Shown: positions 33,331 to 40,960 of the stretch, piece after piece
Layout: every line of letters starts with the position of its first letter
How positions within the stretch are numbered: the stretch's first letter is position 1
NCBI RefSeq assembly: GCF_900177625.1
Contig: NZ_FXAU01000004.1
Coordinates: 248,001 to 312,000, forward strand
Direction of reading: 5' to 3'
Length of the DNA: 64,000 nucleotides
DNA from: Sphingobacterium psychroaquaticum
Lineage (GTDB): Bacteria > Bacteroidota > Bacteroidia > Sphingobacteriales > Sphingobacteriaceae
Program-made: the position numbers and the translations under genes
The notes under the pieces: model-generated
The model's database searches: none
Told to the model about the DNA's origin: nothing
What the model saw: the letters and a program-made list of their open reading frames with translations, nothing else

Positions 33331-33732
33331 TTAAATCTTTTTTAAATATTCTTTATAAATCTTGTTTTCCATTACCCAAACAGCCTTGTTGAGTTTTGCT
33401 ACGTCCAGCTGGTTAAGCTCCTGTTGATATTGATTTTGACACCACACATTGAGGCGACCAATAATCTCCAATGTATTTGCGCCCCAATGCATCTTTCCAG
33501 CTAAAGCGATCAACTTCTTTCGTTGCGAGTCTCCCTCGGGAATATCTGAAGGGCGCTTTGTCGGCTGCCATTTCCGCACCTGTAGCATTAGTTCCTTCCA
33601 TTCTCCATCATCTAACTTTGATAGGCTATCGGTGCGGCCACCAGTGAACTCTAACACGACATCTTCTTTGTCTCGCCCGACCGCCTTGCAGATAGCGAAA
33701 AATTGTGCGTAGTTACGAGCCACTATTTCCAA
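33331..33732 (-). CDS. GemA/gp16-like early regulatory protein (DUF1018 type)
   Basis: The 133-aa product starts at TTG (33732), reading MEIVARNYAQFFAICKAVGR. Motifs are VVLEFTGGRTDSLSKLDDGEW and KLIALAGKMHWG...LNVWC and a C-terminal KLNKAVWVMENKIYKEYLKK. The arrangement matches GemA/gp16-type proteins of Mu-like phages, which modulate host gene expression and DNA supercoiling early in infection. It overlaps the 42-aa gene upstream and is 4 bp from DGR target 2, so the DGR targets belong to the early operon. Confidence 0.7.
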   Translation of the reverse strand: MEIVARNYAQFFAICKAVGRDKEDVVLEFTGGRTDSLSKLDDGEWKELMLQVRKWQPTKRPSDIPEGDSQRKKLIALAGKMHWGANTLEIIGRLNVWCQNQYQQELNQLDVAKLNKAVWVMENKIYKEYLKKI

Positions 33733-33851
33733 ATTCTTAAACCGATACCTAGGATCATTAACTCGACCTTGTGAGGGCTAAAAGCGATCGCCACAACCGG
33801 CATGAACACAAAGCGGTCACGCTTCCAATAATTGATGAATCCGATTCTCAT
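33723..33851 (-). CDS. Small 42-aa early phage protein
   Basis: An ATG at 33851 overlaps the preceding stop codon as ATGA, and the frame ends 10 bp inside the GemA-like gene, so it is tightly coupled on both sides. The peptide (MRIGFINYWKRDRFVFMPVV...) is basic with a hydrophobic middle and could be a small membrane or nucleic-acid-binding peptide. Evidence is position and start/stop overlap only. Confidence 0.45.
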   Translation of the reverse strand: MRIGFINYWKRDRFVFMPVVAIAFSPHKVELMILGIGLRIWK

Positions 33852-34081
33852 AGTTCTAATAGTTTGCTTTTTAAAATCTTTAGGAAAAGCTCGTGTATAT
33901 CGTAGTGCTGTCCATCCTTTACCGCTACGTCCTGAGCGCTCTGTATCATCGTATACACGTTCTGATATAGACTGACTTCTTTTTCGATATGGATACGCTC
34001 AATCATGTATCCATATCTCTCAAGGAATGCTTTTTTCTCCGCTACGGAAAAGAAAAGCTTAATGTCATCCAGTTCCGCCAT
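33848..34081 (-). CDS. Small early phage protein (77 aa)
   Basis: The charged helical protein (MAELDDIKLFFSVAEKKAFLE) overlaps the upstream gene by 17 bp and the 42-aa gene by the ATGA pair. No known domain. Its place in a chain of overlapping small genes suggests that it is real. Confidence 0.5.
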   Translation of the reverse strand: MAELDDIKLFFSVAEKKAFLERYGYMIERIHIEKEVSLYQNVYTMIQSAQDVAVKDGQHYDIHELFLKILKSKLLEL

Positions 34082-34376
34082 AAAGTCTCTTGTATTCTTC
34101 TTCCTCTTTGGGCGAAGCTTTTCGCCATCTCTTTACCAGGCTAACATCATTAAAGCCATCACCACCATCGAAACGAGCCCATTCTACATAGAGAACACCA
34201 TCTTCTATCTTAAATTCGCCTGTTTGCCAAGGTTGTGGTTCTAGGGGTGAAGAAAATACGCGGAATTCATCGTTCTTGTTTTTCAACTCTTGATTCTTGT
34301 CCTTTACTTTCGATAGGATATCACTGAGTATAGCCAGTGCGATTGCACAGAAAAAAATAATTAATCCCTCAATCAT
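34065..34376 (-). CDS. Small early phage membrane protein (103 aa)
   Basis: The N-terminal helix MIEGLIIFFCAIALAILSDI is a likely membrane anchor, followed by a Lys/Asn coiled-coil linker and a cytoplasmic-looking beta domain (FKIEDGVLYVEWARFDGGDG). It starts 2 bp after the DUF3164 stop. Function unknown. Confidence 0.5.
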   Translation of the reverse strand: MIEGLIIFFCAIALAILSDILSKVKDKNQELKNKNDEFRVFSSPLEPQPWQTGEFKIEDGVLYVEWARFDGGDGFNDVSLVKRWRKASPKEEEEYKRLYGGTG

Positions 34377-34377
34377 A

Positions 34378-35034
34378 CTACTTGGTTGAAATAGTGAATT
34401 CCATCTTTAGCTCCTTACCTTCGCCATCTTGACGCTTGAACCAACCTTTAACATAGGTAGTCGTGCGGGTTTTGAACTGCGCATTGACAATAATGTCGAC
34501 ACCTTCGGAAAAACCTTCGTCATCGGCTTCCTGTTTAAGGCCTACAAGCTCCACAATACGTGTCGGATTTAATTCTCCTTTCTTATTTGGCTTCATAAAC
34601 GTCTCCAGGAATCGAATTAAGATCTTACGCTTTGGATCATCGGCCGCTAATGAAGTCATGTACTCCCGGATCTTGATCACTCCGGCGTTCTCCGTGCCAT
34701 CAAATCCAATAATCTCGTTATAGCCAATCACAATGGAGCCCATCCCGTCACGTGAAGAGAAGGTATGGCTTGCCTGCGTATCGTTGTAGCCAAAGAGTTC
34801 CTTCTTGATCTCCAATGCTTGGCCAAAAGCTTTAAAAGTCTCTTCGACCTTGATGTTTTGCATCGTTCCGAAGTCAGCCAGTTCCGGAGCTTGCTTCATC
34901 ACCAGTTCGTCAACTAACTTTTTATAGGCATCAATATCATCAGCGCGCTGTGCTTTTTCTGCCTTTTCCTGCTTTGCTAAGTCTGCCATAAGCGCCTTGC
35001 GCTCCGCAGCTGTCATTTTGGTTATTTCAGTCAT
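34378..35034 (-). CDS. DUF3164 family early phage protein
   Basis: The 218-aa protein matches DUF3164 of Mu-like phages: a charged N-terminal helix, ELADFGTMQNIKVEETFKAF, HTFSSRDGMGSIVIGYNEII, and C-terminal NAQFKTRTTTYVKGWFKRQD. The family lies between MuB and GemA-type genes in many transposable phages and is of unknown biochemical role. Here it follows a 55-aa lipoprotein gene by one base. Confidence 0.8.
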   Translation of the reverse strand: MTEITKMTAAERKALMADLAKQEKAEKAQRADDIDAYKKLVDELVMKQAPELADFGTMQNIKVEETFKAFGQALEIKKELFGYNDTQASHTFSSRDGMGSIVIGYNEIIGFDGTENAGVIKIREYMTSLAADDPKRKILIRFLETFMKPNKKGELNPTRIVELVGLKQEADDEGFSEGVDIIVNAQFKTRTTTYVKGWFKRQDGEGKELKMEFTISTK

Positions 35035-35035
35035 T

Positions 35036-35203
35036 TTATTTGTTTATTGTTTGTTGATAACTTGTTTCTAGTTCCACTCTAGGCTTGCAGCCCATACATT
35101 TCTTTATTTTTGATCGGTCGATCGGTTTTACTTCGACCTCTTTTTCACAGCTGATCATTGTCAATACTATGGCAATGAAAAGATAGATCGTTATTGTCTT
35201 CAT
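35036..35203 (-). CDS. Small 55-aa early phage lipoprotein
   Basis: The ATG (35203-35201) overlaps the previous stop as TAATG and the frame ends 1 bp before the DUF3164 gene. The N-terminus is a signal sequence with lipobox LTMISC (Cys19). The mature part is about 37 residues and carries CMGC (Cys36, Cys39), a possible metal or disulfide pair. A tiny envelope lipoprotein among early genes could act on superinfection; that is speculative. Confidence 0.6.
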   Translation of the reverse strand: MKTITIYLFIAIVLTMISCEKEVEVKPIDRSKIKKCMGCKPRVELETSYQQTINK

Positions 35204-35655
35204 TATTTGGAAATAAGGTTAATAGCGTAGTTCACTTGTGCCATAAAATCAGCATCGTTCAAAAGCCTCTTGCTGTTATGTAGCCAGCAATACTCATCGT
35301 ATACAGTCGCGTAATCTGTGTCTGAAGGAACATAATGAACCAGGTGCCCCAACTCATTCACATGCATACTTTCTGTACACATTTCCGTAGCAAATGGGAT
35401 AAAATCAGAATTGTTGCGAGAGATCCATTCATTCTTCCACAGCCCTGCCATTACAGGGGAGTAACGAACCTTGTTTAATATCTCCTTTGGCAGACCATGA
35501 AATCGACGTTCCAAGAATAGTTCGTACTCCTTCAACTGATGCTCGCTATAATATTCCTCCGTCCATCCCAACAGGTCACATATCTGTAACATTTGGTTGT
35601 AAGCCATATCGCGGACAGCTTCGATATGGGTTGGTTTTGATAATGTTGTTCTCAT
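35203..35655 (-). CDS. Early phage protein of unknown function (150 aa)
   Basis: The protein starts MRTTLSKPTHIEAVRDMAYNQM and includes LERRFHGLPKEILNKVRYSP and WKNEWISRNNSDFIPFAT, followed by a C-terminal helical part. No catalytic motif. It is linked to the ATPase gene (12-bp gap) and to the small lipoprotein gene. Confidence 0.5.
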   Translation of the reverse strand: MRTTLSKPTHIEAVRDMAYNQMLQICDLLGWTEEYYSEHQLKEYELFLERRFHGLPKEILNKVRYSPVMAGLWKNEWISRNNSDFIPFATEMCTESMHVNELGHLVHYVPSDTDYATVYDEYCWLHNSKRLLNDADFMAQVNYAINLISK

Positions 35656-35667
35656 ATTGATTAAGTT

Positions 35668-36294
35668 TTAATTTTGACCGTGGTACAACCAGGCCTTGGC
35701 TTCATGTAAGTTGTATTCACCTCCCGGAACCCGACCGGAAACCATCACCCGCAACCCTTCTACACGGAAAATTGCTTTCGCCCAAATCTTAATTTTCTTT
35801 GCAATGGCCGTATATGGCTCATTCTTCTCCTGATGGGCAACATATACGAAGAGTACATTCGGAAAGTCTTGTGATAACTTCCTGGCAGCATCTTGGCGCA
35901 GTTCATGGATCATCGCGGTAACATTGTCCACAAACACAACCTTTGGAGCATTTCTACGCCCGAGTATCACCCTTAGTTCATCGATGCTTATGTATTCACT
36001 AAAGAACAGCCTGGGATTGTTCGCATCAATGTTCAGCCTGCTCATAGTGTCCTGGAAGTGTTGCGATATACCTTCCTCCGCGGAGATATACACGACCTTT
36101 GTGAGGTTACTCAAAGCATTGGCCAACATCAGTGAGCAGAGGGTCTTTCCGTGCTTTTCCTTTCCGTAAACAATCCATATACCGTACGCTTCCGGCTCAC
36201 CCAATACATCTGCAAAGTGGCTCTCTAGACCTGTCAGTGTCTTGAACTTCTTTGCATAGGCATTCTTGGAGTTTAACAGTCTAATTTTCTCCAT
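35668..36294 (-). CDS. RecA-like ATPase of the phage early region
   Basis: The 208-aa protein has a P-loop YGKEKHGKTL near residue 43 (GxxxxGKT), a beta strand TKVVYISAEEG with a Glu as in RecA-family enzymes, and a Walker B-like KVVFVDNVTAM near residue 119. The small size and lack of helicase extras fit the RecA-type ATPases encoded beside MuB in Bacteroidota Mu-like phages. It overlaps the MuB stop by one base. It may assist DNA pairing or replication; the substrate is unknown. Confidence 0.7.
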   Translation of the reverse strand: MEKIRLLNSKNAYAKKFKTLTGLESHFADVLGEPEAYGIWIVYGKEKHGKTLCSLMLANALSNLTKVVYISAEEGISQHFQDTMSRLNIDANNPRLFFSEYISIDELRVILGRRNAPKVVFVDNVTAMIHELRQDAARKLSQDFPNVLFVYVAHQEKNEPYTAIAKKIKIWAKAIFRVEGLRVMVSGRVPGGEYNLHEAKAWLYHGQN

Positions 36295-37187
36295 TAGCTA
36301 TGTAGGATTAAAAGTGATTCAGCACGTCTCAATCCCCCGATCCGGTTATCCTCATCTTTGGTCAGGCACTTCCGAATAATTTCATTGAGCTGGCTGTTAT
36401 CAGGAGCATTAACTTTCAAAACGTCCGTTATCAACTGTTTGTAGAAGCTCTGTTTCTCCTGCAAGTCTGTAGGTACAACCGAGGTGTAACGTTCAGAAAA
36501 ACGGGAGAATATCTCCCGGAAACCGACTTTCTTTGACTTCATGCCTCTGCGGATAAATTCACGAAAACCTTCCGCACCCATCATGTACCAAGCGCAGGCA
36601 TTTTCGGTCGCGTTCCAATACTCTTTAAGATCAAGGAATGCCGGGCGATCCAAATCGCCTGCCTCATCAATGATTATGATAGGTTGGGGTAATGTCTTTA
36701 GGTAGTATTTTATATCTTCCTTTACCTCGGCCAGTTTTCCTGCGGCATCCACACCGATCGCTTTTGCTAAAGCACGTGTAAAGAGATGTCTCGTTTTACA
36801 TTGACTTGCGTCAATATAAAAGCAGTTCTTCCGGGTGCGGGCTAGATACTTAGCGGTAAAGGTTTTACCTATACCACAATCATCGACAAACATCTTTGAT
36901 TTTCCGTGTGTCTGACAGAAATCAATATCCTCCTCAATTATGGTGAACACCTCCGTTTTTGCCGCTTTCCACTCGCGCTGATTCATGCTGATATTCAATT
37001 GGCGTCCAATAGTCAGCCATTGCGCATCACGGAGGATTCCTTCTGTTTCTCCTTTGCGGATGCGTGAGAACACAGAGCCATTAATACCCCATTGCTTGGC
37101 AAACGCAGCATCACTGCCACTATAATTTGGCCGCACGGCTAGTAGAGCTGTGCTGACGTCCTGTTTAAAATTCTTTGGTAAGTTCAT
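36294..37187 (-). CDS. MuB-like AAA+ ATPase, transposition target activator
   Basis: This 297-aa protein has an N-terminal helix-turn-helix segment (AFAKQWGINGSVFSRIRKGE), a Walker A FVDDCGIGKTF near residue 105, a Walker B PIIIIDEAGDLD near residue 170, and a C-terminal helical lid. In Mu, MuB binds target DNA, stimulates MuA and provides target immunity. The order MuA-MuB with a 22-bp gap is conserved. This Bacteroidota form keeps an HTH typical of MuB N-termini. Confidence 0.85.
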   Translation of the reverse strand: MNLPKNFKQDVSTALLAVRPNYSGSDAAFAKQWGINGSVFSRIRKGETEGILRDAQWLTIGRQLNISMNQREWKAAKTEVFTIIEEDIDFCQTHGKSKMFVDDCGIGKTFTAKYLARTRKNCFYIDASQCKTRHLFTRALAKAIGVDAAGKLAEVKEDIKYYLKTLPQPIIIIDEAGDLDRPAFLDLKEYWNATENACAWYMMGAEGFREFIRRGMKSKKVGFREIFSRFSERYTSVVPTDLQEKQSFYKQLITDVLKVNAPDNSQLNEIIRKCLTKDEDNRIGGLRRAESLLILHS

Positions 37188-37209
37188 GTTACTTATAGTT
37201 TATTGCTTG

Positions 37210-39258
37210 TTAAAATCGATCTTTAATTGACTGGCGTAAGCTCGAATAGCTACTGTAATCTTCGTCCACATCCTCATACTGCGGGAGTTCAATTGGTTGT
37301 CGTTCTGTATGTTTGATTCTTGTCGACGGTTTGGAAAATATCTGATGCTTAAGTGGTGCAGGATCCTCCTTAATTATGACAACCCCATCCAGTTGCTCAC
37401 GTTGACGTTTACCGAAGGCATCAACCGTATTGGTATATGCGGCAAGTAATCCCTCTGCGAGTTCATCGGCAGCGCTACGTTCAAGCCGAGCACGTATAGG
37501 TCTCGGTTTGCGAACTATCTCACAGACACACTTGCCATCGATGTACGCATAAGCTTTCATGACTTCACCTTGGTCATCGTCGAGCCAGTAAACTTCAATC
37601 TCCTGGCCTTCAATCTGTTTCATCACCTGGATCAATCGCTCTCCTTTTGCGACTATGCCATGGTCACCAATCAAACAAAGACCATTGTTAAGCTGTATAT
37701 TGCCCAGTTTGCAGGATGTCTCGGTGCGATTGCCAATATAAGGGAGTATTGCCTCAAAATTTATCGGGGATAACGATGGGTGCTGCCGCTCCAAAAAGTA
37801 TTCCCATTTGCTTATCCCTTCCTCCGTTGGGTGCGGCTCATTGTTCCAACTATCTATATCCGCCAAGCAATCGTTTACAATCGTGTCAAAAGGGATACGT
37901 GGTACTTTTTCGATATCCACCCCCGGTTGATTTGTTTCGCTTAAAGCCTTAGGCCTTGCTAACCATCCGTCACGACCTTTTTCCTTACGATAGCGCAGCT
38001 CCTCGTTTACTCGTTCGATGTATTTACCTCTCGCGTTGTTCGCTTCCATTTTAATGTAGTCGAACATTACCCCCTCCTTAAGTATAGTATCTGTGTAGGA
38101 GCTATTTAGGGACATCTCGCACTCAAGTTCAGCAGGAAGGCATAAGCCCCAACTGTAATAGTTACGAACCATCTGGCGGTAGAATTCCAATATGATACCC
38201 TCTTTGGTTTCACCATAAACAGCGCACGTAATAGCCCTGCTGGCTACATCGACCGCTAAATAAAACCACACACGTTTCCCGCTTAAAGATTTAAATGGCG
38301 GCTGTCTATCATCAATTGAAATCATTGATCCGGAGAACTTAGGCATCTCAAAAGAATAGTAAGGTTTGAATTTTCCCATATTCAGTTGACGATCGTCCGA
38401 TCGTTTTTGATGCGTTGCTATTCTGTTTTCCCAACGTGCTAAATAAGCCGTTACAGTAGATATGCTCAATTGCTTGTAACCTTTTGGTGAATACAGTTCT
38501 CCGGTTTTATTATTTACCACCTGAACGTACCCGGAAACGAATCCATCATATTGTTCGTGAATTTCTTTTGCGGTTGGCTTGCGAACTTTATCAGCAAACA
38601 TATCATTGAGTAGGCGAACCGTGTTTTCGTCAACCTTCCGACTGTTGATATTTCGGTGTTTTTTTGAGATCAGTCCTTCGTAATTGAATGACCCGTTAAC
38701 CAATGTTTCAAAAGTGTTTAAACTCTCTTTAAAACGACCGACAGACTTGGGTAGATCGTGCTCTATCCGGAACTTTTTCCGAAGGCTTTCGTTAAAACTG
38801 AGCACATCTGCCACTAAGGATTGCATAATTCCACTTTTGGATCGGCCTTTATTTCTCCATTCCACCAGTCTATCATTGCGAAGTGCAATTGCAGCTTTCA
38901 AAACAGAAGCATTTATGATGTAACGCTCCTGGTGTTCCATACTCAAATATGTTCCATCGTCAAATTTGTGTATTGCATAAAAACGAACGGCATCAGGATC
39001 TACCGAGTAGTAGCGCTCCAGTACGTGATCGGACTTACGTGGATCATGTATCGCGTCCTTTATATGTCCGGGTAGTGTGTCCAGGTCGATCAACAGTTGT
39101 CTACCGTTACCGCCAATCATGACGCGTTTAATACCATAAGGCAGCTCCTTATAGCGCTGTATCGTCGAGTACAACGTGTTTTCACTTTTAAAAAAGTGTG
39201 GCACGAGTTCCTCTTTGGATACGGCAACAATATTTCCTAACATTATGGGCATAATCAA
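37210..39258 (-). CDS. MuA-type DDE transposase
   Basis: This 682-aa protein (MuA is 663 aa) has an N-terminal DNA-binding region (SENTLYSTIQRYKELPYGIKR), a helical site-specific binding domain, and an RNase-H-like catalytic core. First Asp in GSMISIDDRQPPF near residue 313, second region VDVASRAITCAVYGETKEG near 337, and a later acidic element. A C-terminal basic tail probably contacts MuB. It should bind the AAAACNAAACGT repeats found at both prophage ends and carry out strand transfer with 5-bp staggers. It follows the Ner-like gene by 16 bp. Confidence 0.9.
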   Translation of the reverse strand: MIMPIMLGNIVAVSKEELVPHFFKSENTLYSTIQRYKELPYGIKRVMIGGNGRQLLIDLDTLPGHIKDAIHDPRKSDHVLERYYSVDPDAVRFYAIHKFDDGTYLSMEHQERYIINASVLKAAIALRNDRLVEWRNKGRSKSGIMQSLVADVLSFNESLRKKFRIEHDLPKSVGRFKESLNTFETLVNGSFNYEGLISKKHRNINSRKVDENTVRLLNDMFADKVRKPTAKEIHEQYDGFVSGYVQVVNNKTGELYSPKGYKQLSISTVTAYLARWENRIATHQKRSDDRQLNMGKFKPYYSFEMPKFSGSMISIDDRQPPFKSLSGKRVWFYLAVDVASRAITCAVYGETKEGIILEFYRQMVRNYYSWGLCLPAELECEMSLNSSYTDTILKEGVMFDYIKMEANNARGKYIERVNEELRYRKEKGRDGWLARPKALSETNQPGVDIEKVPRIPFDTIVNDCLADIDSWNNEPHPTEEGISKWEYFLERQHPSLSPINFEAILPYIGNRTETSCKLGNIQLNNGLCLIGDHGIVAKGERLIQVMKQIEGQEIEVYWLDDDQGEVMKAYAYIDGKCVCEIVRKPRPIRARLERSAADELAEGLLAAYTNTVDAFGKRQREQLDGVVIIKEDPAPLKHQIFSKPSTRIKHTERQPIELPQYEDVDEDYSSYSSLRQSIKDRF

Positions 39259-39274
39259 TTGGTTATAAATTCAA

Positions 39275-39469
39275 TTAAACTTTTGCAAGTACAGCATTGA
39301 GCTTTTGCACACCATTCTTATAATCCTTCTTAAGTTTATCAGCTACTGTAGCCTGACGCGTTCCATCCAAACATTGACGTATGTAAGCTTTCGAGAAGCC
39401 GTACTTCTTTTGAAGCTGATCTATTACTGATGTGTTGTAGGAATTTCTTTTTTTGCTAGATTTGTCCAT
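39275..39469 (-). CDS. Ner-like small early regulator
   Basis: The 64-aa basic protein contains a helix-turn-helix-like segment (LQKKYGFSKAYIRQCLDGTRQ). It is the first gene of the leftward early operon and divergent to the repressor, exactly where Mu has ner. Ner represses both early and repressor promoters in Mu. Sequence identity to Mu Ner was not established. Confidence 0.65.
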   Translation of the reverse strand: MDKSSKKRNSYNTSVIDQLQKKYGFSKAYIRQCLDGTRQATVADKLKKDYKNGVQKLNAVLAKV

Positions 39470-39587
39470 TGTTCTTTTTGTTGCGTTTTTGAATACTCCG
39501 TGTAATTGTTGTTTTCATTAATGCAAATATATAGAGTATATACTCATATATCCAAATATTTATAGTAAATAATCTCAAAAGTGATTT
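39470..39587. promoter_or_regulatory. Early promoter with embedded operator between repressor and ner
   Basis: On the minus strand TTTG (39556-39553) and TATATTTG (39531-39524) are separated by 21 bp, matching the Bacteroidetes consensus TTTG/TAnnTTTG. A perfect 12-bp palindrome GAGTATATACTC (39534-39545) fills the spacer and is a strong operator candidate for the divergent repressor. A similar site GAGAATATACTC occurs at 39714-39725 inside the repressor gene (11 of 12 bases). Confidence 0.75.
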
Positions 39588-40322
39588 ATGATAGTAGATA
39601 GAATATTACAATTGATTGATTTTAAAGGGATTAACAAAAGCCAATTCTATAAGCAAACAGGGCTTTCAAATGGTTTTTTAGATAAAGTAAAAGATATTGG
39701 CTCCTCAAAATTAGAGAATATACTCAAAACATATACTGATATTAGTGCGGAATGGTTGCTTACAGGAAATGGTTCAATGATAAAGCCTATACAGAAACAA
39801 ATGATAGGCTACACAGGAGAACAACAACCTTCAAGTGACAAACCTCCTATACAAGGTGAGACGAAGTCAGAGTATTTACTTCGGACTGACCATAGACGTA
39901 TGGAGCAACTTGTCCCTCTATACAATATTGAAGCATCCGCAGGATTAGTACAGCTGTTTGGAAGAGATCAAACTACTCCAATAGATTATATAAGTATACC
40001 CAATCTCCCTGCTTGTGATGGGGCTATCTATGTAACTGGAGATTCAATGTATCCATTACTTAAATCCGGAGATATCGTCATGTACAAACAGGTTCTTGAT
40101 GTTTTCAACAGCTTGTTTTGGGGAGAAATGTATATTGTGCATATCGATATTGACGGAGATGCATTCACCACAGTAAAATATGTTCACAGATCCGACCAGG
40201 GCACCGATTATATTAAGCTCGTGAGCCAAAACCAGCATCATTCCCCTAAGGAAGTTCATCTTAAACATGTGAAAGCAGCAGCTTTGGTGAAAGCTTCAAT
40301 ACGTATCAATAGTATGATTTAA
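39588..40322 (+). CDS. LexA/CI-like prophage repressor with S24 peptidase domain
   Basis: This 244-aa protein has an N-terminal helix-turn-helix (FKGINKSQFYKQTGLSNGFL) and a C-terminal S24 domain. The latter shows the cleavage-like region YNIEASAGL (Ala-Gly), catalytic serine motif YVTGDSMYPLL and a lysine in FTTVKYVHRS. Such repressors cleave themselves when RecA is activated. Mu's own repressor lacks this domain, so the prophage should be SOS-inducible. It is divergent from ner and MuA, with the operator palindrome in between. Confidence 0.88.
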   Translation: MIVDRILQLIDFKGINKSQFYKQTGLSNGFLDKVKDIGSSKLENILKTYTDISAEWLLTGNGSMIKPIQKQMIGYTGEQQPSSDKPPIQGETKSEYLLRTDHRRMEQLVPLYNIEASAGLVQLFGRDQTTPIDYISIPNLPACDGAIYVTGDSMYPLLKSGDIVMYKQVLDVFNSLFWGEMYIVHIDIDGDAFTTVKYVHRSDQGTDYIKLVSQNQHHSPKEVHLKHVKAAALVKASIRINSMI

Positions 40323-40560
40323 ATAGCTTGATATGCAGCGAATTGCACAAGACTTCCTGTAAATATGAGAGGAGAGGTAAAAAAAAACGCCATAACAAGG
40401 AGATATAAAACATCATAATCACTGATAAACAGTGTGTTACACTTGGTTTAGCGATTCAAAAACGATGCACTAAGGGGTGTCGTAACTTGCATTTTTATGC
40501 AAATACACTGTTTTTCGTGCATTTATACCCATTGGGGGCACCTCTAAAAAAACAAGGTAG

Positions 40561-40606
40561 TGCACAACCAACTGCACAACCAACTGCACAACCAACTGCA
40601 TAACCA
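40561..40606 (+). repeat. 12-bp tandem repeats (TGCACAACCAAC), three perfect plus one partial
   Basis: Perfect copies occupy 40561-40572, 40573-40584 and 40585-40596; a fourth (40597-40606) has a T for a C. In the plus strand they could encode a Gln-Pro-Thr-Ala repeat ending in a stop; neither reading has a supported gene. Iteron-like binding sites or a recent slippage array are both possible. Confidence 0.7.
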
Positions 40607-40718
40607 AATAGATTTTAGCATAAAAAGACATCAAAATTATATCTCTTAAAAAGCCGTTTAAAATAGCATTGAAACAAACTAATAGCAGGATCGATATTTG
40701 ATGTAAAAAGCAATATAA

Positions 40719-40748
40719 AAAGCCTAAAAACAACGTTTTATAGGCTTT
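40719..40748. terminator. Terminator-like hairpin near the phage left end
   Basis: AAAGCCTA (40719-40726) pairs with TAGGCTTT (40741-40748), and the pairing extends inward as AAAA/TTTT with a one-base bulge. It may end repressor transcription or insulate the phage from the flanking host gene. Confidence 0.6.
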
Positions 40749-40928
40749 GTCTAGGTCGTAATGGTACTATAGGCAACCAATACAATTTATTATATTAATG
40801 TAATGGAACTAAAATGGTCGCAAATGGTATATTGTAACGAATCGTTTAAAACCACTAAATAAGAAAAACCATGCAAAAACAGCCATCACAACCGTTTAAA
40901 CATGGTTTTTCCAATATTCGCGAAATCG

Positions 40929-40960
40929 CCGCCTATAAACGTTTCGTTTTACCCCCTATA
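40929..40960 (-). repeat. Phage left terminus with transposase-site-like repeat
   Basis: Read inward on the minus strand, the end is TATAGGGGG then TAAAACGAAACGTT (40952-40939). Apart from a one-base offset it aligns with the right end ATAAACGGCAAAACCAAACGT. Both ends have AAAACNAAACGT at about the same distance from the junction. Two weaker AAAC-rich matches lie further inside. Confidence 0.8.

Larger units (their letters stand above)
40323..40928. other. Non-coding left-end region of the prophage
   Basis: No convincing gene was found. A minus-strand frame at 40470-40733 is low-complexity, hydrophobic and runs through tandem repeats. The region holds the 12-bp repeats, a terminator-like hairpin, and an inverted motif in which AAAAACCATG (near 40863) faces CATGGTTTTTC (near 40899). 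In Mu this end carries the att site and transposase sites. Confidence 0.6.
5889..40960. mobile_element. Mu-type transposable siphovirus-like prophage, 35,072 bp
   Basis: The boundaries come from the 5-bp duplication, the shared terminal motif AAAACNAAACGT at both ends, and the exact restoration of the host TlpA frame when the element is removed. Contents: repressor, Ner-like, MuA, MuB, early genes with a DGR, terminase, DUF935 portal, MuF, gpG-like, protease/scaffold, capsid, lysis cassette and a non-contractile tail module. No integrase gene was found, as expected for transpositional integration. The size is close to Mu's. The portal gene carries an in-frame stop, so the element may be unable to make virions. 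Confidence 0.95.

Noticed and set aside
33331..33732. GemA-like protein considered as the DGR accessory protein Avd
   Set aside because: Size is similar, but the TGGRT and KLIALAGKMHWG motifs fit GemA/gp16-type proteins, and it lies upstream of both targets.
40561..40606. Tandem repeats considered as a CRISPR array
   Set aside because: The 12-bp unit repeats head to tail with no spacers, and no cas genes are present.
40470..40733. Minus-strand 87-aa frame through the 12-bp repeats
   Set aside because: Low-complexity hydrophobic sequence with no coding signal beyond the repeat; lies in the phage end region.
5889..40960. Site-specific integration at a tRNA
   Set aside because: No integrase and no tRNA were found; the 5-bp duplication and MuA/MuB show transposition.
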